In this document: positions 40,788-50,247 of the stretch, one piece after another | How the letters are laid out: each line of letters starts with the position of its first letter | How positions within the stretch are numbered: position 1 is the first letter of the stretch | Assembly (NCBI GenBank): GCA_020848545.1 | Contig: JADLHZ010000089.1 | Location: 18,933 to 82,932, forward strand | DNA length: 64,000 nt | Reading direction: 5' to 3' | DNA from: Deltaproteobacteria bacterium | GTDB taxonomy: Bacteria; Myxococcota; JADLHZ01 | The notes under the pieces: generated by a model | The model's database searches: none | What the model saw: only the letters and a program-made list of their open reading frames with translations | Told to the model about the DNA's origin: nothing | Position numbers and translations under genes: made by a program

Positions 40788-43085
40788 TCAGGGCGAGCAG
40801 GTGCCGATGTATTGGTAGGTCGACGCCGCGAGCTGAGTCGTGCTCGTCGGACCGGTCGACAGCACCGCCGCGGCGTCGATCGCCGAGCTGGCCGGCCCCC
40901 CTTGCAAGGCCGCATCGAGGCCACCGCTGTTGGTGCGCGCGCGCAGGGTGAGCGTCGCCGTGCCATCGCTGTCCGGCGGCCAGGCGACGACGCTCGCCAG
41001 CGCGGCGGCGCTCGCCGAGAGGCCGGCCGTGATCACGTGATAGATGGCGCGGTTGCTGGCGCCACTGACGTCGATGTCTAGCTCGTAGAGCGGGCCCGCG
41101 CCGAACGCCGACCAGGTGTACGCCGAAGCGGGATGACAGCTCGGCATGGCGCCGTAGACGAGCCCGTCGGGGACGGTGATCGCGGGCGCCACCGTGGCAA
41201 ATCCGCTCACCGAGATCCCTGGCTGCCAATGCGACACGAGGCGCGAGTTGTCGGACGCCTTGGCGGTGAGCAGAACGTCGTACTGGGCACTGATGCTCAC
41301 CGGCGCCGCCTTCTTCCACTGCGGCGAGGGAGCCTGAAGCACCAGCCCTGGCGCCGGCAACGCAATGCCACGCTGCCGGCCGAACGCACGATAATAGACA
41401 TTGACCTGCAGCGCCGCGTCGAGCGCCGCCGGCTTACTCACGTCGCCTTCGATGTTGCCGGTAAAGAGCGTGTTGCCGAGCACGAGATCGGCGTTCAAGG
41501 TCGCCGCGTGCGTCAGGGTCGGCGTGATGTCTCCGTACAAGTCGTAGCAGACGCCGAGCGGACAGGTTGGGTCAGGCGTGACGATGCGGTAGCTGAGCGC
41601 CGCGAGCACCGCGCTGACCGCGCTCGTCGGCCCGAACCAGCTCGCCATGGCCGGATTGGGCGGGTTCGTCGCAGCGGCGCTCGGCAAAATCGAGCTCGCG
41701 GCGACGACCGGTGCCTCGGCGCCGAGGGCCGCCGGCGAGCCCGCCCCGAGCGCGAGCGCGACGTTGGCGCCGTCGCGCAGCGTGAGGTTGAGCAGCGCGT
41801 TCTTCGACAGCGGTGAGGTGTAGAAGTAGCCGAGGCTCAAGTTCGTCGCCTGCACGCCGACGTACATCCAGGCCTGGCTCAGCGCCGGTGTGTTCGTCGG
41901 AGGAATGACCATCAGGTCGTAGGGCGGGACCACGCCGGGCAACACGTACTTTCCGTCGCTCGCGGTCGTCGTCATGACGCTGCCGCTGCGCACGATGATG
42001 CCCGAAGAGACGGGCACACCATTGATGTAGAGCAGCCGCCCGCGGACGTCCGGGGCGATCGCGAAGCTTCGGGCGATCGTCTTGCTCGCGTTCGGCGTGG
42101 TGAGAACGAGATCGAAGCTGCGATCGAAGATTCCCGCGTTTTCGGCGATCGTGAACGAGACCCGAATCGTCTGCGCGTCGAGCGCCGCCGGGGTGACGGT
42201 GACGTCCGCCAGAGTGCCGCTCGCTCCGACACTCGTCGACGTGATGGCGTCGAGGCCGAAGTCGATGTCTATCGCCGGGCTCGTGCCGCGGGAGACGGTG
42301 CCGAGGGTCTGAGCGACCGGCGAGAGAACGGCGAACGGGACCGACACGTCCTCGAAGCGCTCGTCTTGGCGCGTTGCCCGCACGATGAGCGTGTAGTGAC
42401 CGGCGGCGAGCGCAGCGGGCACGTCGAGGGTGACGTTCGCGCTAGTCGCCACGTCGGCGATCACCACATCGGAGGCGCTCACGCCCGGCGGCGCCGCCAC
42501 CAAGGAGAGCGCCAGCGGATCGAAGGAGGTCGTTCGCACGACGCCCACTGAAAAGTGCGCCGGCGCGCCGGCGAAAGCGACCACCTCGCCAGGGCTCGTG
42601 AGGGAAAAGCCGGAGCTCGGCCGCTCGCTCACGTGTAAGACCACCGTGACGATGCGCGAGAGCACGCCACCGGACGCTTGGCCGCTCACCGACAGCTGAA
42701 TGTCACCGGCAGGAACATTGGCCGACACCGAGATGCTCAGCTTTTCGCTCGGTGTCGCCGTCGTGAGCAAGATCGCTTCGGCCCCGATTCCCGGCGGCGG
42801 CGCGAGCAGGGAGACGGTGACGTCCTCGGCGAAGCCGCTGACGGCCTCGAAGGACACGTCGGCAAGGACGCTGTCGCCCTGGATCACGCTGAGCTCAGCC
42901 GGGGCGTACAGCACGAACGCAGGCTCGTCGTTCGAGTCGCCCACGACGCTCACCTGGTTCGTTCTTCCCTTCGGAATTCTGAGCGCCAGACAGCCGCTCA
43001 ACAAGCAAACGACGAGACCCGCCGGGACGAGCGCAGAAACAGCCACAGTGACCGTCCCGAGCCTCTGTTGTGTCATGGAAGGCAT
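40788..43085 (-). CDS. Large Ig-like-repeat lipoprotein
   Basis: A 765-residue protein whose signal ends in the lipobox LLSGC (start ATG 43085; ATG 43076 is equally possible). Residues about 50-330 are Ig-like/Calx-beta-like strands with phrases such as PPPGIGAEAILLTT and APPGVSASDVVIAD repeated at domain spacing. A carboxypeptidase-regulatory-like segment (INGVPVSSGIIVRSGSVMT) lies near 350-390. The C-terminal part is beta-rich with two Cys pairs (CPLGVCYD and CHPAS). It is probably displayed on the outer membrane. It lies 53 bp downstream of the frameshifted lipoprotein gene and may belong to that operon. Confidence 0.78.
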   Translation of the reverse strand: MPSMTQQRLGTVTVAVSALVPAGLVVCLLSGCLALRIPKGRTNQVSVVGDSNDEPAFVLYAPAELSVIQGDSVLADVSFEAVSGFAEDVTVSLLAPPPGIGAEAILLTTATPSEKLSISVSANVPAGDIQLSVSGQASGGVLSRIVTVVLHVSERPSSGFSLTSPGEVVAFAGAPAHFSVGVVRTTSFDPLALSLVAAPPGVSASDVVIADVATSANVTLDVPAALAAGHYTLIVRATRQDERFEDVSVPFAVLSPVAQTLGTVSRGTSPAIDIDFGLDAITSTSVGASGTLADVTVTPAALDAQTIRVSFTIAENAGIFDRSFDLVLTTPNASKTIARSFAIAPDVRGRLLYINGVPVSSGIIVRSGSVMTTTASDGKYVLPGVVPPYDLMVIPPTNTPALSQAWMYVGVQATNLSLGYFYTSPLSKNALLNLTLRDGANVALALGAGSPAALGAEAPVVAASSILPSAAATNPPNPAMASWFGPTSAVSAVLAALSYRIVTPDPTCPLGVCYDLYGDITPTLTHAATLNADLVLGNTLFTGNIEGDVSKPAALDAALQVNVYYRAFGRQRGIALPAPGLVLQAPSPQWKKAAPVSISAQYDVLLTAKASDNSRLVSHWQPGISVSGFATVAPAITVPDGLVYGAMPSCHPASAYTWSAFGAGPLYELDIDVSGASNRAIYHVITAGLSASAAALASVVAWPPDSDGTATLTLRARTNSGGLDAALQGGPASSAIDAAAVLSTGPTSTTQLAASTYQYIGTCSP

Positions 43086-43138
43086 TGAAGCACAGCCGAG
43101 GCCGTCGCGCCCGGCGATTCATCATGCGCGGAGCTCTC

Positions 43139-43800
43139 CTAAGGACAAACGATCGCGCCGGCGTCGTACGGCGCTGTCCGCGGCGCGCCGAGACGATCGC
43201 TCGTGCTGCCGCAGACCTCCGGCGCTTCGTGCGTGCCGCAGGCGACCGCGCGCGGATCGGTGCCGATGCCGCACACGCCGGTCGGCCCGGTCGGTGCGTA
43301 GCCAGTGCCGAAGACGACACCCGCCAGCAACGCGTTCCCGCCGGCGCGCGTCGTCGGACATGGACCATTCGCGAGGCACGCGATCGACTCGACCGGGCTG
43401 CCGTCGAGCGCGTCGAGAGCACGGCGATCGTATAGACGCGCGCGAGCTGCGCCGACGTCGACAGGATGACGCTGCGGCGGTCGAGCGAGGGAACGGCGTC
43501 GGTCAAGGCGAGGCCGGCGATCGCGTAGCTCGCGAGATCCGACGCGGGTCCCGGCGCCATCGGCTCGGAGAACGACAGCTCGACGCGCTGATTGCCGAGC
43601 GATTGCGCGCCGGTGAGCCGCGGCGGCTCGTCGTCGCCGGGGGCGATGCACTGCTCTTCGCGGCACACTCGGCCGTCGCGGCAATCGGTGTCGGCGGCGC
43701 ATGCGATCAGCACGTCGTTCGGAAGCGTCAGATCGACGACGCAGCCGGGCACGAACGCCAGGAGCACGAACGCCGCGCTTCGCACTAGTGCACCGTGCAC
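43139..43800 (-). pseudogene. Frameshifted lipoprotein gene
   Basis: The first half, from GTG 43800, encodes a lipoprotein signal (AAFVLLAFVPGC) and a Cys-rich head (CAADTDCRDGRVCREEQC), then an Ig-like SbsA-type stretch (RVELSFSEPMAPGPASD). At about 43410-43422 the coding sense moves to another frame, which continues LDALDGSPVESIACLANG to a stop at 43139. The junction lies in a CTCGACG direct repeat, so a small indel explains it. It may be a real pseudogene, a phase-variable gene or a sequencing error. The GTG overlaps the preceding gene's TAG (TAGTG). Confidence 0.7.
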
Positions 43801-44702
43801 TAGATCCCGCCGAGCACGAGGCGCATCTCGCCCAGCGGACCGAGGGTCACCGTGGGCGGCGCGAGCGTCGCACGCCCGCGCGCAGGCGACGCCGCGAACG
43901 CGTCGATGATCTCGATGATCGCCAGCGTGATCGCGGCGAAGCCCGCCACGTTCATCGCGACGAGCAACGGAAAGCCGTCCTGCCCCGGACGATAGAAGCG
44001 GCCGTCCGCTGTCTTCGTCCCGTTGTGCACGATGCCGAGCGCGATGTTCGTCGCCACGCACGCCGCTTCCAAGCCGAGGAAGACGCCGCCGGCCGCGAAG
44101 TCGTGGTTCACGAAGTGGCCGATGCCGCCGGGGAAGATCCGCAGCCACGGATGGCGATCGCCCACGGTCTCTGCGGGTGCGATCTGCTTCGTCTCGACGA
44201 CCGGCTGCGACGTCGAGGGCGCCACCGGCGCGACGACGATCGTTTCCTTCGTCGGCGCCGCGACCGGCGGCAACGGCTCAGTCTTCACCGGCTCGGTCTT
44301 CACCGGCTCGGTCTTCGCCGGCTCGGGCGCCACGGGCTCCGGCTTCTTCGCCGCCTTGGCCCGCTCTTCGTCGAAGAACTTCAAGAGGTCAGGGTGCGTC
44401 GCGTCGCGATCGATCGTGAACCCAGGGTTCTCGAAGAACAGCTCCTGCAGCACCTTCGAGGCGTCCGCCGGATGGCCGCCGAGAAAGAACGCGAAGGACA
44501 ACAGCAACCGGGCCTGCTGGCGCTGCGCGTCCGTACCGCCGACCTCTGCAAGCGCGGCCTGAAACAGCTTCACCGCTTTGTCGTATTCATAGCGATCGAA
44601 CGCGTGCTCGGCGGCCTTGATGTCTTTGGCCCAGGACTTCGCGGCCTTTGCGCCGCCCTTGGCCGGCGCCGCGACGAGCATCACGCACAAAAGCCACGTC
44701 AT
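43800..44702 (-). CDS. Secreted TPR-like/proline-rich protein of unknown function
   Basis: A 300-residue protein with an N-terminal signal (MTWLLCVMLVAAPAKG). The N-terminal third is a TPR-like helical repeat (FDRYEYDKAVKLFQAAL, QARLLLSFAFFLGG). A Pro/Glu/Lys-rich spacer repeats KTEPVKTEP. The C-terminal part has two or three hydrophobic segments (AAGGVFLGLEAACVATNIAL, LLVAMNVAGFAAITLAIIE), probably membrane anchors. Its ATG overlaps the kinase stop (ATGA, 44699-44702) and its stop touches the downstream lipoprotein GTG. The context suggests an envelope partner of the kinase. Confidence 0.78.
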   Translation of the reverse strand: MTWLLCVMLVAAPAKGGAKAAKSWAKDIKAAEHAFDRYEYDKAVKLFQAALAEVGGTDAQRQQARLLLSFAFFLGGHPADASKVLQELFFENPGFTIDRDATHPDLLKFFDEERAKAAKKPEPVAPEPAKTEPVKTEPVKTEPLPPVAAPTKETIVVAPVAPSTSQPVVETKQIAPAETVGDRHPWLRIFPGGIGHFVNHDFAAGGVFLGLEAACVATNIALGIVHNGTKTADGRFYRPGQDGFPLLVAMNVAGFAAITLAIIEIIDAFAASPARGRATLAPPTVTLGPLGEMRLVLGGI

Positions 44703-47125
44703 GGTTTTTCCAGTGTGACATGAATCTCGCGCCGCTCGCCGCCTTTTAGATCGACCTTCTTCTCGACGGTGCGATACGCCGGATTCTCGAAGCGCACGAC
44801 GTAACGGCCGGGGGGAAGCTCGAGCGTGTTGAAGAGCGGCGTCGTCCCGTAGAGCTTGCCGCCGATCGAAATCTTCGCCCACGGCTTCGTGAAGAAGCGG
44901 AGCACGCCGGGCTCGTTCGCCGCCGGCCGCGGCTTCGGCGCGTCGACCGGATCGGGCACCGGCGCCGGCACCGGCACCGGCGCAACATCGACCGGCGGCG
45001 CCAGATCGACCGGAGGCGGCGCCGGCAACTCCGGCGGCAGATCGCTCACCGGTACGACGACCGGCGCCGGCCGCGTCGGCCTGTTCAAGGCGAGCGCCAC
45101 CGCGACGGCACACACGATCGCAAACACCCCGGCGGCGAGCGCGATGACGGGCGACCCGCGCCGCCTGCGCGCCGGCACTGACGCGGGGGCCGCGCCCTGC
45201 GGCGTCGTGATGATGCTCGTCCTGCGAATCTCGGTCTGGTCCGCGAGGGCCTCGCTGCGCGCCCGCGCGTCGGTCACCGTCTGCGTCGAGAACTGCTGCG
45301 TGATGCGCGTGACGCCGCCGCTCTTTCCGAGAAACGCTCGCAGCTCGGCCCGCGGATCCATCACCTTCTTCGCCGCGAGCATCGCCCGCAGCTCTGCGCT
45401 CACCACCTCCGCTGACTGCGGTCGCTTGCTCGGATCGCGCGCATGCAAGCGATCCATCAGGGCACGCAGCTCGGGACCGTAGCTGGCCGGCAACTTCTCG
45501 ATCTTGCCGTCCATCAAGTCGGCGAGCGCGTCTCCGACCGATCCTTCGGCGACGGGCGCGCGGCCGGTGAGCAAGTAGAAGAGCAGCGACGCCAGCGAGA
45601 AGAGATCCGAGCGGGGACCGGCGTTGTCCGGGTCGAAGAGCTGCTCCGGCGAGGCGAAGAGCGGGCTGCCGATCGACGCCGTCGGCCGCGCGACGAAGGT
45701 GCCGGTCTTGTCGCCCTGGGCCGGCCGCACGATGCCGAAGTCGGCGAGCAGCACGCGCCCTTGATCGTCGACGAAGACGTTCTCGGGCTTCACGTCGCGG
45801 TGCACGAAGCCTTCGCGGTGCACCGCCTCCAAGCCTTCGCAGATCCCGACCGCCGCAGCGATCGCCGCCGTCTCCGGCATCGGCTTCACCGTCGTCACCG
45901 CTTCGAGCGTCGCGCCCTCGACGAGCTCCATGACGATGTAGGGCAGCGGCTTGTCCGGCCCGGAGTAGTCGATCACCTCGATCACGTTCGGGTGGCGCAC
46001 GCGAGCGAGCGCGCGGGCCTCGCGGTGAAAACGCATGCGCATCGTTTGATCGGCGTCCTCGTGCATCAGCTTGACGGCGACCGGCCGGTTGAGGCGCGTG
46101 TCTTGCGCGCGAAACACCTTGGCCATGCCGCCCTGGCCGATCAGCGCCTCGACGACGAAGCGGCCCTTGGAGGCCACGCGCAGCGCCTCGAACGCGTCGG
46201 ACATCGGCTGCGTCGACTGAAGCTCCGCGACCTGCGTGTCCGGCCCGAGCCAGCGGCGCACGGCTGCTTCGCCGTCGATCTTCCGCTGGCGCAAGAACGC
46301 CGCGAGCGACGCCGCCACCTCGCCCGCGCGCTGCGGCCGCTTCGTCGGCGAGGGATCGGTCAACGCATCGGCGATCTTGCCGAGCGACGGGTCGACGGTG
46401 ATGTTCGACTTCAAGACGCGCTCGAGCTTGCCGTCGAGCACCGCGGCGAGCAGCGCCCCGACCTCCGCGGTCGGCGCCGGAGGGTGTCCGAGCAGCGCGT
46501 AGGTGAGGCAGATGCCGCCGGCGTAGAGATCGGAGAGCTCGGAGTAGGTGCCGCTGAGCAAGAGCTCGGGCGCGTAGTACAGCGGCGTTCCGACCAGGTT
46601 CGCCGCGCGCGTGGCGAAGGTCTCGCTCGTGCGCGTCCCGACGACGGACGCGACGAGGCCGAAGTCGGTGACGACGGCGCGGCCGCTCGCGGTGACGACG
46701 ATGTTCGTCGCCGACAAGTCGCGGTGGAGCAGGCGCTCGCCATGTGCGGCCGTCAGCGCCGAGAAGACCTGCATGAAGATCGCCGCCGCCACGTCGTCGG
46801 GCAAGTGGCCGCGCGCTTCGATGAGCTCCTTCAGGCTCTTGCCGTCGAAGAGCTCCATCGCGATGAACACGCGCTCTTCGTCGGGGCCCGAGTAGTCGAA
46901 CACCGCCGCCACGTTCGGGTGCACGACGCACATGAGCGCGCGCGCTTCGCGATGAAAGCGCTGCCGCGCCGTCGGCTCGGCGAGCAGCTCGTCGCGCAGG
47001 ATCTTCATGGCGACGGCGCGGCCGGTGCGCTGCTCGAGCGCTTCGTACACGACGGCGCTCGCCCCTTCGCCGATGCGGCGGCGCAAGTCGTAGCCGGGAA
47101 TCTCGGGGCGCGCGATCACGGCCAT
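44699..47125 (-). CDS. Ser/Thr protein kinase with two kinase domains, a membrane helix and PEGA domain
   Basis: An 808-residue protein. Kinase domain 1 (about 10-280): glycine loop GEGASAVV, Lys41 in AVAMKIL, HRDLSATN, DFG and APE. Kinase domain 2 (about 325-600): GQGGMAKV, AVKLM, HRDVKPEN, DFG and SPEQL. Both keep the catalytic Asp and metal-binding DFG, so both look active. A membrane helix at about 658-681 (VIALAAGVFAIVCAVAV) leads to a Pro-rich linker and a C-terminal PEGA domain (about 735-808, GGKLYGTTPLFNTLELPPG) outside the membrane. The sensor is thus extracytoplasmic. A double kinase is uncommon. It overlaps both neighbouring genes. Confidence 0.95.
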   Translation of the reverse strand: MAVIARPEIPGYDLRRRIGEGASAVVYEALEQRTGRAVAMKILRDELLAEPTARQRFHREARALMCVVHPNVAAVFDYSGPDEERVFIAMELFDGKSLKELIEARGHLPDDVAAAIFMQVFSALTAAHGERLLHRDLSATNIVVTASGRAVVTDFGLVASVVGTRTSETFATRAANLVGTPLYYAPELLLSGTYSELSDLYAGGICLTYALLGHPPAPTAEVGALLAAVLDGKLERVLKSNITVDPSLGKIADALTDPSPTKRPQRAGEVAASLAAFLRQRKIDGEAAVRRWLGPDTQVAELQSTQPMSDAFEALRVASKGRFVVEALIGQGGMAKVFRAQDTRLNRPVAVKLMHEDADQTMRMRFHREARALARVRHPNVIEVIDYSGPDKPLPYIVMELVEGATLEAVTTVKPMPETAAIAAAVGICEGLEAVHREGFVHRDVKPENVFVDDQGRVLLADFGIVRPAQGDKTGTFVARPTASIGSPLFASPEQLFDPDNAGPRSDLFSLASLLFYLLTGRAPVAEGSVGDALADLMDGKIEKLPASYGPELRALMDRLHARDPSKRPQSAEVVSAELRAMLAAKKVMDPRAELRAFLGKSGGVTRITQQFSTQTVTDARARSEALADQTEIRRTSIITTPQGAAPASVPARRRRGSPVIALAAGVFAIVCAVAVALALNRPTRPAPVVVPVSDLPPELPAPPPVDLAPPVDVAPVPVPAPVPDPVDAPKPRPAANEPGVLRFFTKPWAKISIGGKLYGTTPLFNTLELPPGRYVVRFENPAYRTVEKKVDLKGGERREIHVTLEKP

Positions 47126-49080
47126 GGCGAAGGGGCGTCGTAGGTGACGACGATGTTCGGCCGATACGACTGCGTCGTCACCTCGGTCATGTAGACGCGA
47201 TTATCGTCGCTGCCCGCGTCGTCGTTGGTGTTGACCGGGCGATCGAGGCGGAACTGGCAGTGCTTGCCGGTGTTGGCGGCGTCCTCCCAATCGCGCTTCA
47301 CTTTCGTGGTGATCCCACACGACTTCGCGCCGGCGTCGTCGTTCGTGATGATGTTGCAGCTGATCAGCGCGCAGACTCCGCCGGTGCCGCCGCACGCTCC
47401 GTAAGTGTGGACCGGCGCATCCCACGCCGAGGCGGTCAACGGGCTGCCGAAGAGAATGCTGCGCGCGCGTACGACGCCGAGCGAATGCCCGGGCTCGAAG
47501 GGCTCGCCGACGGGCCCGGCCGTGTAGATCGACAAGGTCGCCGACTGAATCGTCAGCAGGTTGGCCGGCAAGCTATTGAGGCTGAAGCTCAAGAAGCCGC
47601 GCAGCACGCGGTGCGATGCTTGGAAGACGTAGTCGCCAACGCGGATCTCGGCGCCGAGCTCGCTGATCGTGCCTTGATCGTTCACTTGCCCGTCGAGCGC
47701 CGCCTCGCCATAGATCGGCGTCGTCGTCAGACGTTGATGGGTCTTGAACATGCCTGTCACTTGCGCCGCCATCGCCACGCCGTTGCTCTTGGCCGCGGTC
47801 GACAAGCGCCACGTGACGGTGGTGCCGAAGCCGAGGCTCGCCGGCGGCGTGAAGTGCATCGTCGTGCCGCCGTTCGACCACGCGAAGGTGCCAACCGCCG
47901 CGACGTTGATGCTCGGCGGGTTGATCGAGAACGCCGCCTGGGTCGCCGCCGCGTCCATCGGCTTCGAGAAGTCGAGGCGAATGTTCGTGCTCGGTGACAC
48001 GCGATCGATCACGTCGACCGGCGGCGGATCACTGAGCGGCGGATCCGTCGCGGTCACCGTCGGCGCCGTCATGTCGACGACGGCGCTCGTCTGGAAGCTC
48101 ACCTGCGTCGGGCCGGCGAGCAGGTTGCCGAAGGTATCGGCCGCGGTGCTGGCGATCGTGACGATGATCGGCGTGGTCGCCGGCAAGTTCGCCGACGGCT
48201 GGCAGGTGTAGAGCGTGCCCGACGCGTCCCACCCGAACGCGCAGGAGACGCCATTGCTCACGCTCATCACGACTGTCGCCGGGTTCATCGCCTTGGTGAA
48301 CTGCACCGTGATGAGGCTGTTGCGAAACACGTTCGTCGCGCCCTGCTCCGGAATCGAGCCCGCGATCTGCGGCGCAGCGGTGGCGGCAGGGTCGACCGTG
48401 TGAAACGAAAAGCGCGTGGTGCCGCTGAGCCCGAGGCCGTCAGCGTCAACGCCGTCGGCTTCGATCTCGTAGAGCGTCGCCTGGGCCCAAGCGGCGACCG
48501 GGTGATCAAACGTCGCGACCGTGTGCGCGTCGTTCCAAGTCGGCTCGCCGAGATCGCGCGCCGGCGTCGCGACGACGTTCACGCTGGTCATCGGCTTCGA
48601 GAACGTGAGCGAGAGCTGCGTCGCGGTCGCCACGCCCATCGCACCGGCGGCGGGGACGCTCGCCGTGATCGTGGGGTTCGTCGGCGCGGCGCGCGTCGTG
48701 AACGAGAACGATCGCAGGTTGCCCATCGCCAAGCCCTCGGCGTCGAGGCCGCTGACCGTCACTGCGTACGTCGTCGCCGGTTGCAGGGGCGTGGTCACGA
48801 TGTACGAGACCGCCTGCAGCTCGTCGTTCCATTCGTTCAATGCGAGCGCGATCGGCGGATCGCTCTGCACCATGACAGTGTCGGGCCGCATCTCCTTCGA
48901 AAAGAGGAGCGCGATCTCCGTCGTGAGGATGACGCTCGTGGCGTCGTGCGCCGGCGTCGTTGCCGAGAGCAGCGGCTGCAGCCCGCTGGTCGTCGTGGTG
49001 CTGGGATCGACGCTGCGGCGGACGAAGTCGAAGCACGCCGCGAGCACGAAACAACACGCGATCGCGGCGAGTCGGGTCAT
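47116..49080 (-). CDS. SbsA/Big-type Ig-like lipoprotein
   Basis: A 654-residue protein with lipobox LAAC (MTRLAAIACCFVLAACFDF). It has about four Ig-like domains of the SbsA type, each with the phrase TLTFSKPM or LLFSKEM/VQFTKAM (for example TQLSLTFSKPM and TNIRLDFSKPM), between about 35 and 460. A C-terminal ~190-residue beta domain (GFLSFSLNSLPANLLTIQSA and following) resembles DNRLRE-type surface domains, ending near YRPNIVVTYDA. It overlaps the kinase start by 10 bases and its own start overlaps the upstream gene's stop (ATGA). Probably an outer-membrane surface partner in the kinase operon. Confidence 0.85.
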   Translation of the reverse strand: MTRLAAIACCFVLAACFDFVRRSVDPSTTTTSGLQPLLSATTPAHDATSVILTTEIALLFSKEMRPDTVMVQSDPPIALALNEWNDELQAVSYIVTTPLQPATTYAVTVSGLDAEGLAMGNLRSFSFTTRAAPTNPTITASVPAAGAMGVATATQLSLTFSKPMTSVNVVATPARDLGEPTWNDAHTVATFDHPVAAWAQATLYEIEADGVDADGLGLSGTTRFSFHTVDPAATAAPQIAGSIPEQGATNVFRNSLITVQFTKAMNPATVVMSVSNGVSCAFGWDASGTLYTCQPSANLPATTPIIVTIASTAADTFGNLLAGPTQVSFQTSAVVDMTAPTVTATDPPLSDPPPVDVIDRVSPSTNIRLDFSKPMDAAATQAAFSINPPSINVAAVGTFAWSNGGTTMHFTPPASLGFGTTVTWRLSTAAKSNGVAMAAQVTGMFKTHQRLTTTPIYGEAALDGQVNDQGTISELGAEIRVGDYVFQASHRVLRGFLSFSLNSLPANLLTIQSATLSIYTAGPVGEPFEPGHSLGVVRARSILFGSPLTASAWDAPVHTYGACGGTGGVCALISCNIITNDDAGAKSCGITTKVKRDWEDAANTGKHCQFRLDRPVNTNDDAGSDDNRVYMTEVTTQSYRPNIVVTYDAPSPWP

Positions 49081-49541
49081 CTCTTCAACTTCCTCTCAGC
49101 CTCCACGAGCTTCTGCGCGGTGAAGCCGATGGAGCTGAGGAACGCCTTCTCTTGCTCGAGCAGCACTTGGTGGCGGCGCTCGGTGAGATCTCGATCGAAG
49201 CGCATGATCGCCTCGACGACGCGCTGGCACGCCTGCACGAGCGCCGCTTTCTTCTGCGCCTCGAGCGTCTCGGTGAAGGCCTTCAGCGCCGCGCGTTGCT
49301 TCGCGAGCTCGGCGGTCGCCGCGGCGTGCTCGGCGATGATCGCGTCGAACGCTTGGCCGAGGCTCTTGGCGGCCGCTTTGAGCTCCGGCTCGGGAGCGGC
49401 CTGCGGCTGCGCCATGTTCTTCGCGACGAGCCCCATCACGTCCTTGGTCGTCTGCCCTTCGCCGCGCAGGTGCGGGTTCATCGCGAGGAGCTTCCTCACG
49501 ATCTCTTCGGTCGGCCCGCGCGGTTTTTCGTCGTTGCTCAT
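49077..49541 (-). CDS. Small helical protein, paralogue of the 190-residue neighbour
   Basis: 154 residues from ATG 49541. Mostly helical and charged, without signal peptide. The head EEIVRKLLAMNPHLRGE parallels DDVLKKAVALNPSLKGD in the upstream gene, and the tail (VLLEQEKAFLSSIGFTAQKL) parallels ALLETHATWLKSVGFKRDQI, so the two are paralogues with different middles (here a coiled coil at about 60-110). The function is unknown. It overlaps the next gene by ATGA. Confidence 0.72.
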   Translation of the reverse strand: MSNDEKPRGPTEEIVRKLLAMNPHLRGEGQTTKDVMGLVAKNMAQPQAAPEPELKAAAKSLGQAFDAIIAEHAAATAELAKQRAALKAFTETLEAQKKAALVQACQRVVEAIMRFDRDLTERRHQVLLEQEKAFLSSIGFTAQKLVEAERKLKR

Positions 49542-50110
49542 GACGGCCGCTCCGGACGATCGCTGATCTGATCGCGCTTGAAGCCGACGCTCTTCAGCCA
49601 GGTCGCGTGCGTTTCTAGCAGCGCCTGGGTCTTCGGCGACAACACGTTCGGATCGACCGAAGCCAAGAGCGCGAGCACGCGATCGCGCGTCTCCCAGAGC
49701 TGCACGGCTTGGGCCTTGTCGAGCGCCTGGGCGTCGGTCTTCGCTCGAGCTTGGGCGTCGGCGATGCGCTTTTGTTCGGTAGAGAGCCACTGCTTCGTCG
49801 CGGCGATCGCTTGCACGAGATCTTTACTGTCGAGCCGCGGCAGCGCCGCCGGGTCGCTGACGAGCGCGATCTTCGGCTTCGTGTCGCTCGCTTCTGGGGG
49901 GTCCCTTTTACCGGCCGCCGCTTTCCGCACGGCATCGACTTCCTTCATCAGCTCTTGGGTCGACTTGTCACCCTTCAGGCTCGGGTTGAGCGCGACCGCT
50001 TTCTTGAGCACGTCGTCGGAGTCGCCGACCGCCGACACTTGGCCTTTTTGTGCTGCTTTCTTCCAACTCGCGAAGCGATCGGAGGCTTTCTTCGGGGGTT
50101 CGTCCGCCAT
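49538..50110 (-). CDS. Small helical protein, first gene of the kinase operon
   Basis: 190 residues from ATG 50110. Head and tail match the downstream 154-residue protein (see that entry), while the middle is longer and Lys/Asp-rich with a predicted helix (QWLSTEQKRIADAQARAK). No signal peptide or membrane segment. It is the first gene after the divergent promoter region; its stop overlaps the next start by ATGA. Small paralogous pairs beside secretion-like genes may be chaperones or effectors, but nothing shows this directly. Confidence 0.7.
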   Translation of the reverse strand: MADEPPKKASDRFASWKKAAQKGQVSAVGDSDDVLKKAVALNPSLKGDKSTQELMKEVDAVRKAAAGKRDPPEASDTKPKIALVSDPAALPRLDSKDLVQAIAATKQWLSTEQKRIADAQARAKTDAQALDKAQAVQLWETRDRVLALLASVDPNVLSPKTQALLETHATWLKSVGFKRDQISDRPERPS

Positions 50111-50123
50111 GCAGATGCTCGTG

Positions 50124-50151
50124 AGTATACCCTCAAGGGGGCCAAGGTCAC
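50124..50151 (-). promoter_or_regulatory. Candidate sigma-70 promoter of the leftward kinase operon
   Basis: On the minus strand, GTGACC (50151-50146) and TATACT (50129-50124) are spaced by 16 bases, close to the -35/-10 consensus. The -10 ends 14 bases before the ATG at 50110, so the untranslated leader would be very short. AT-rich boxes stand out in this GC-rich DNA. No equally good box was found for the rightward gene. Confidence 0.4.
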
Positions 50152-50247
50152 GCCGAGCGACAAGATCGGGTGACGGAAGCGTCAAGCCCGGCTGCATACG
50201 CGGGAAATAACTTAGCCCCCCCGCGGAATGCTGCGGTAATCTCGTAC

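Noticed and set aside
40375..40966. Minus-strand frames opposite the EF-hand protein
   Set aside because: Low-complexity Arg/Ser/Ala sequence without start or motif; typical shadow.
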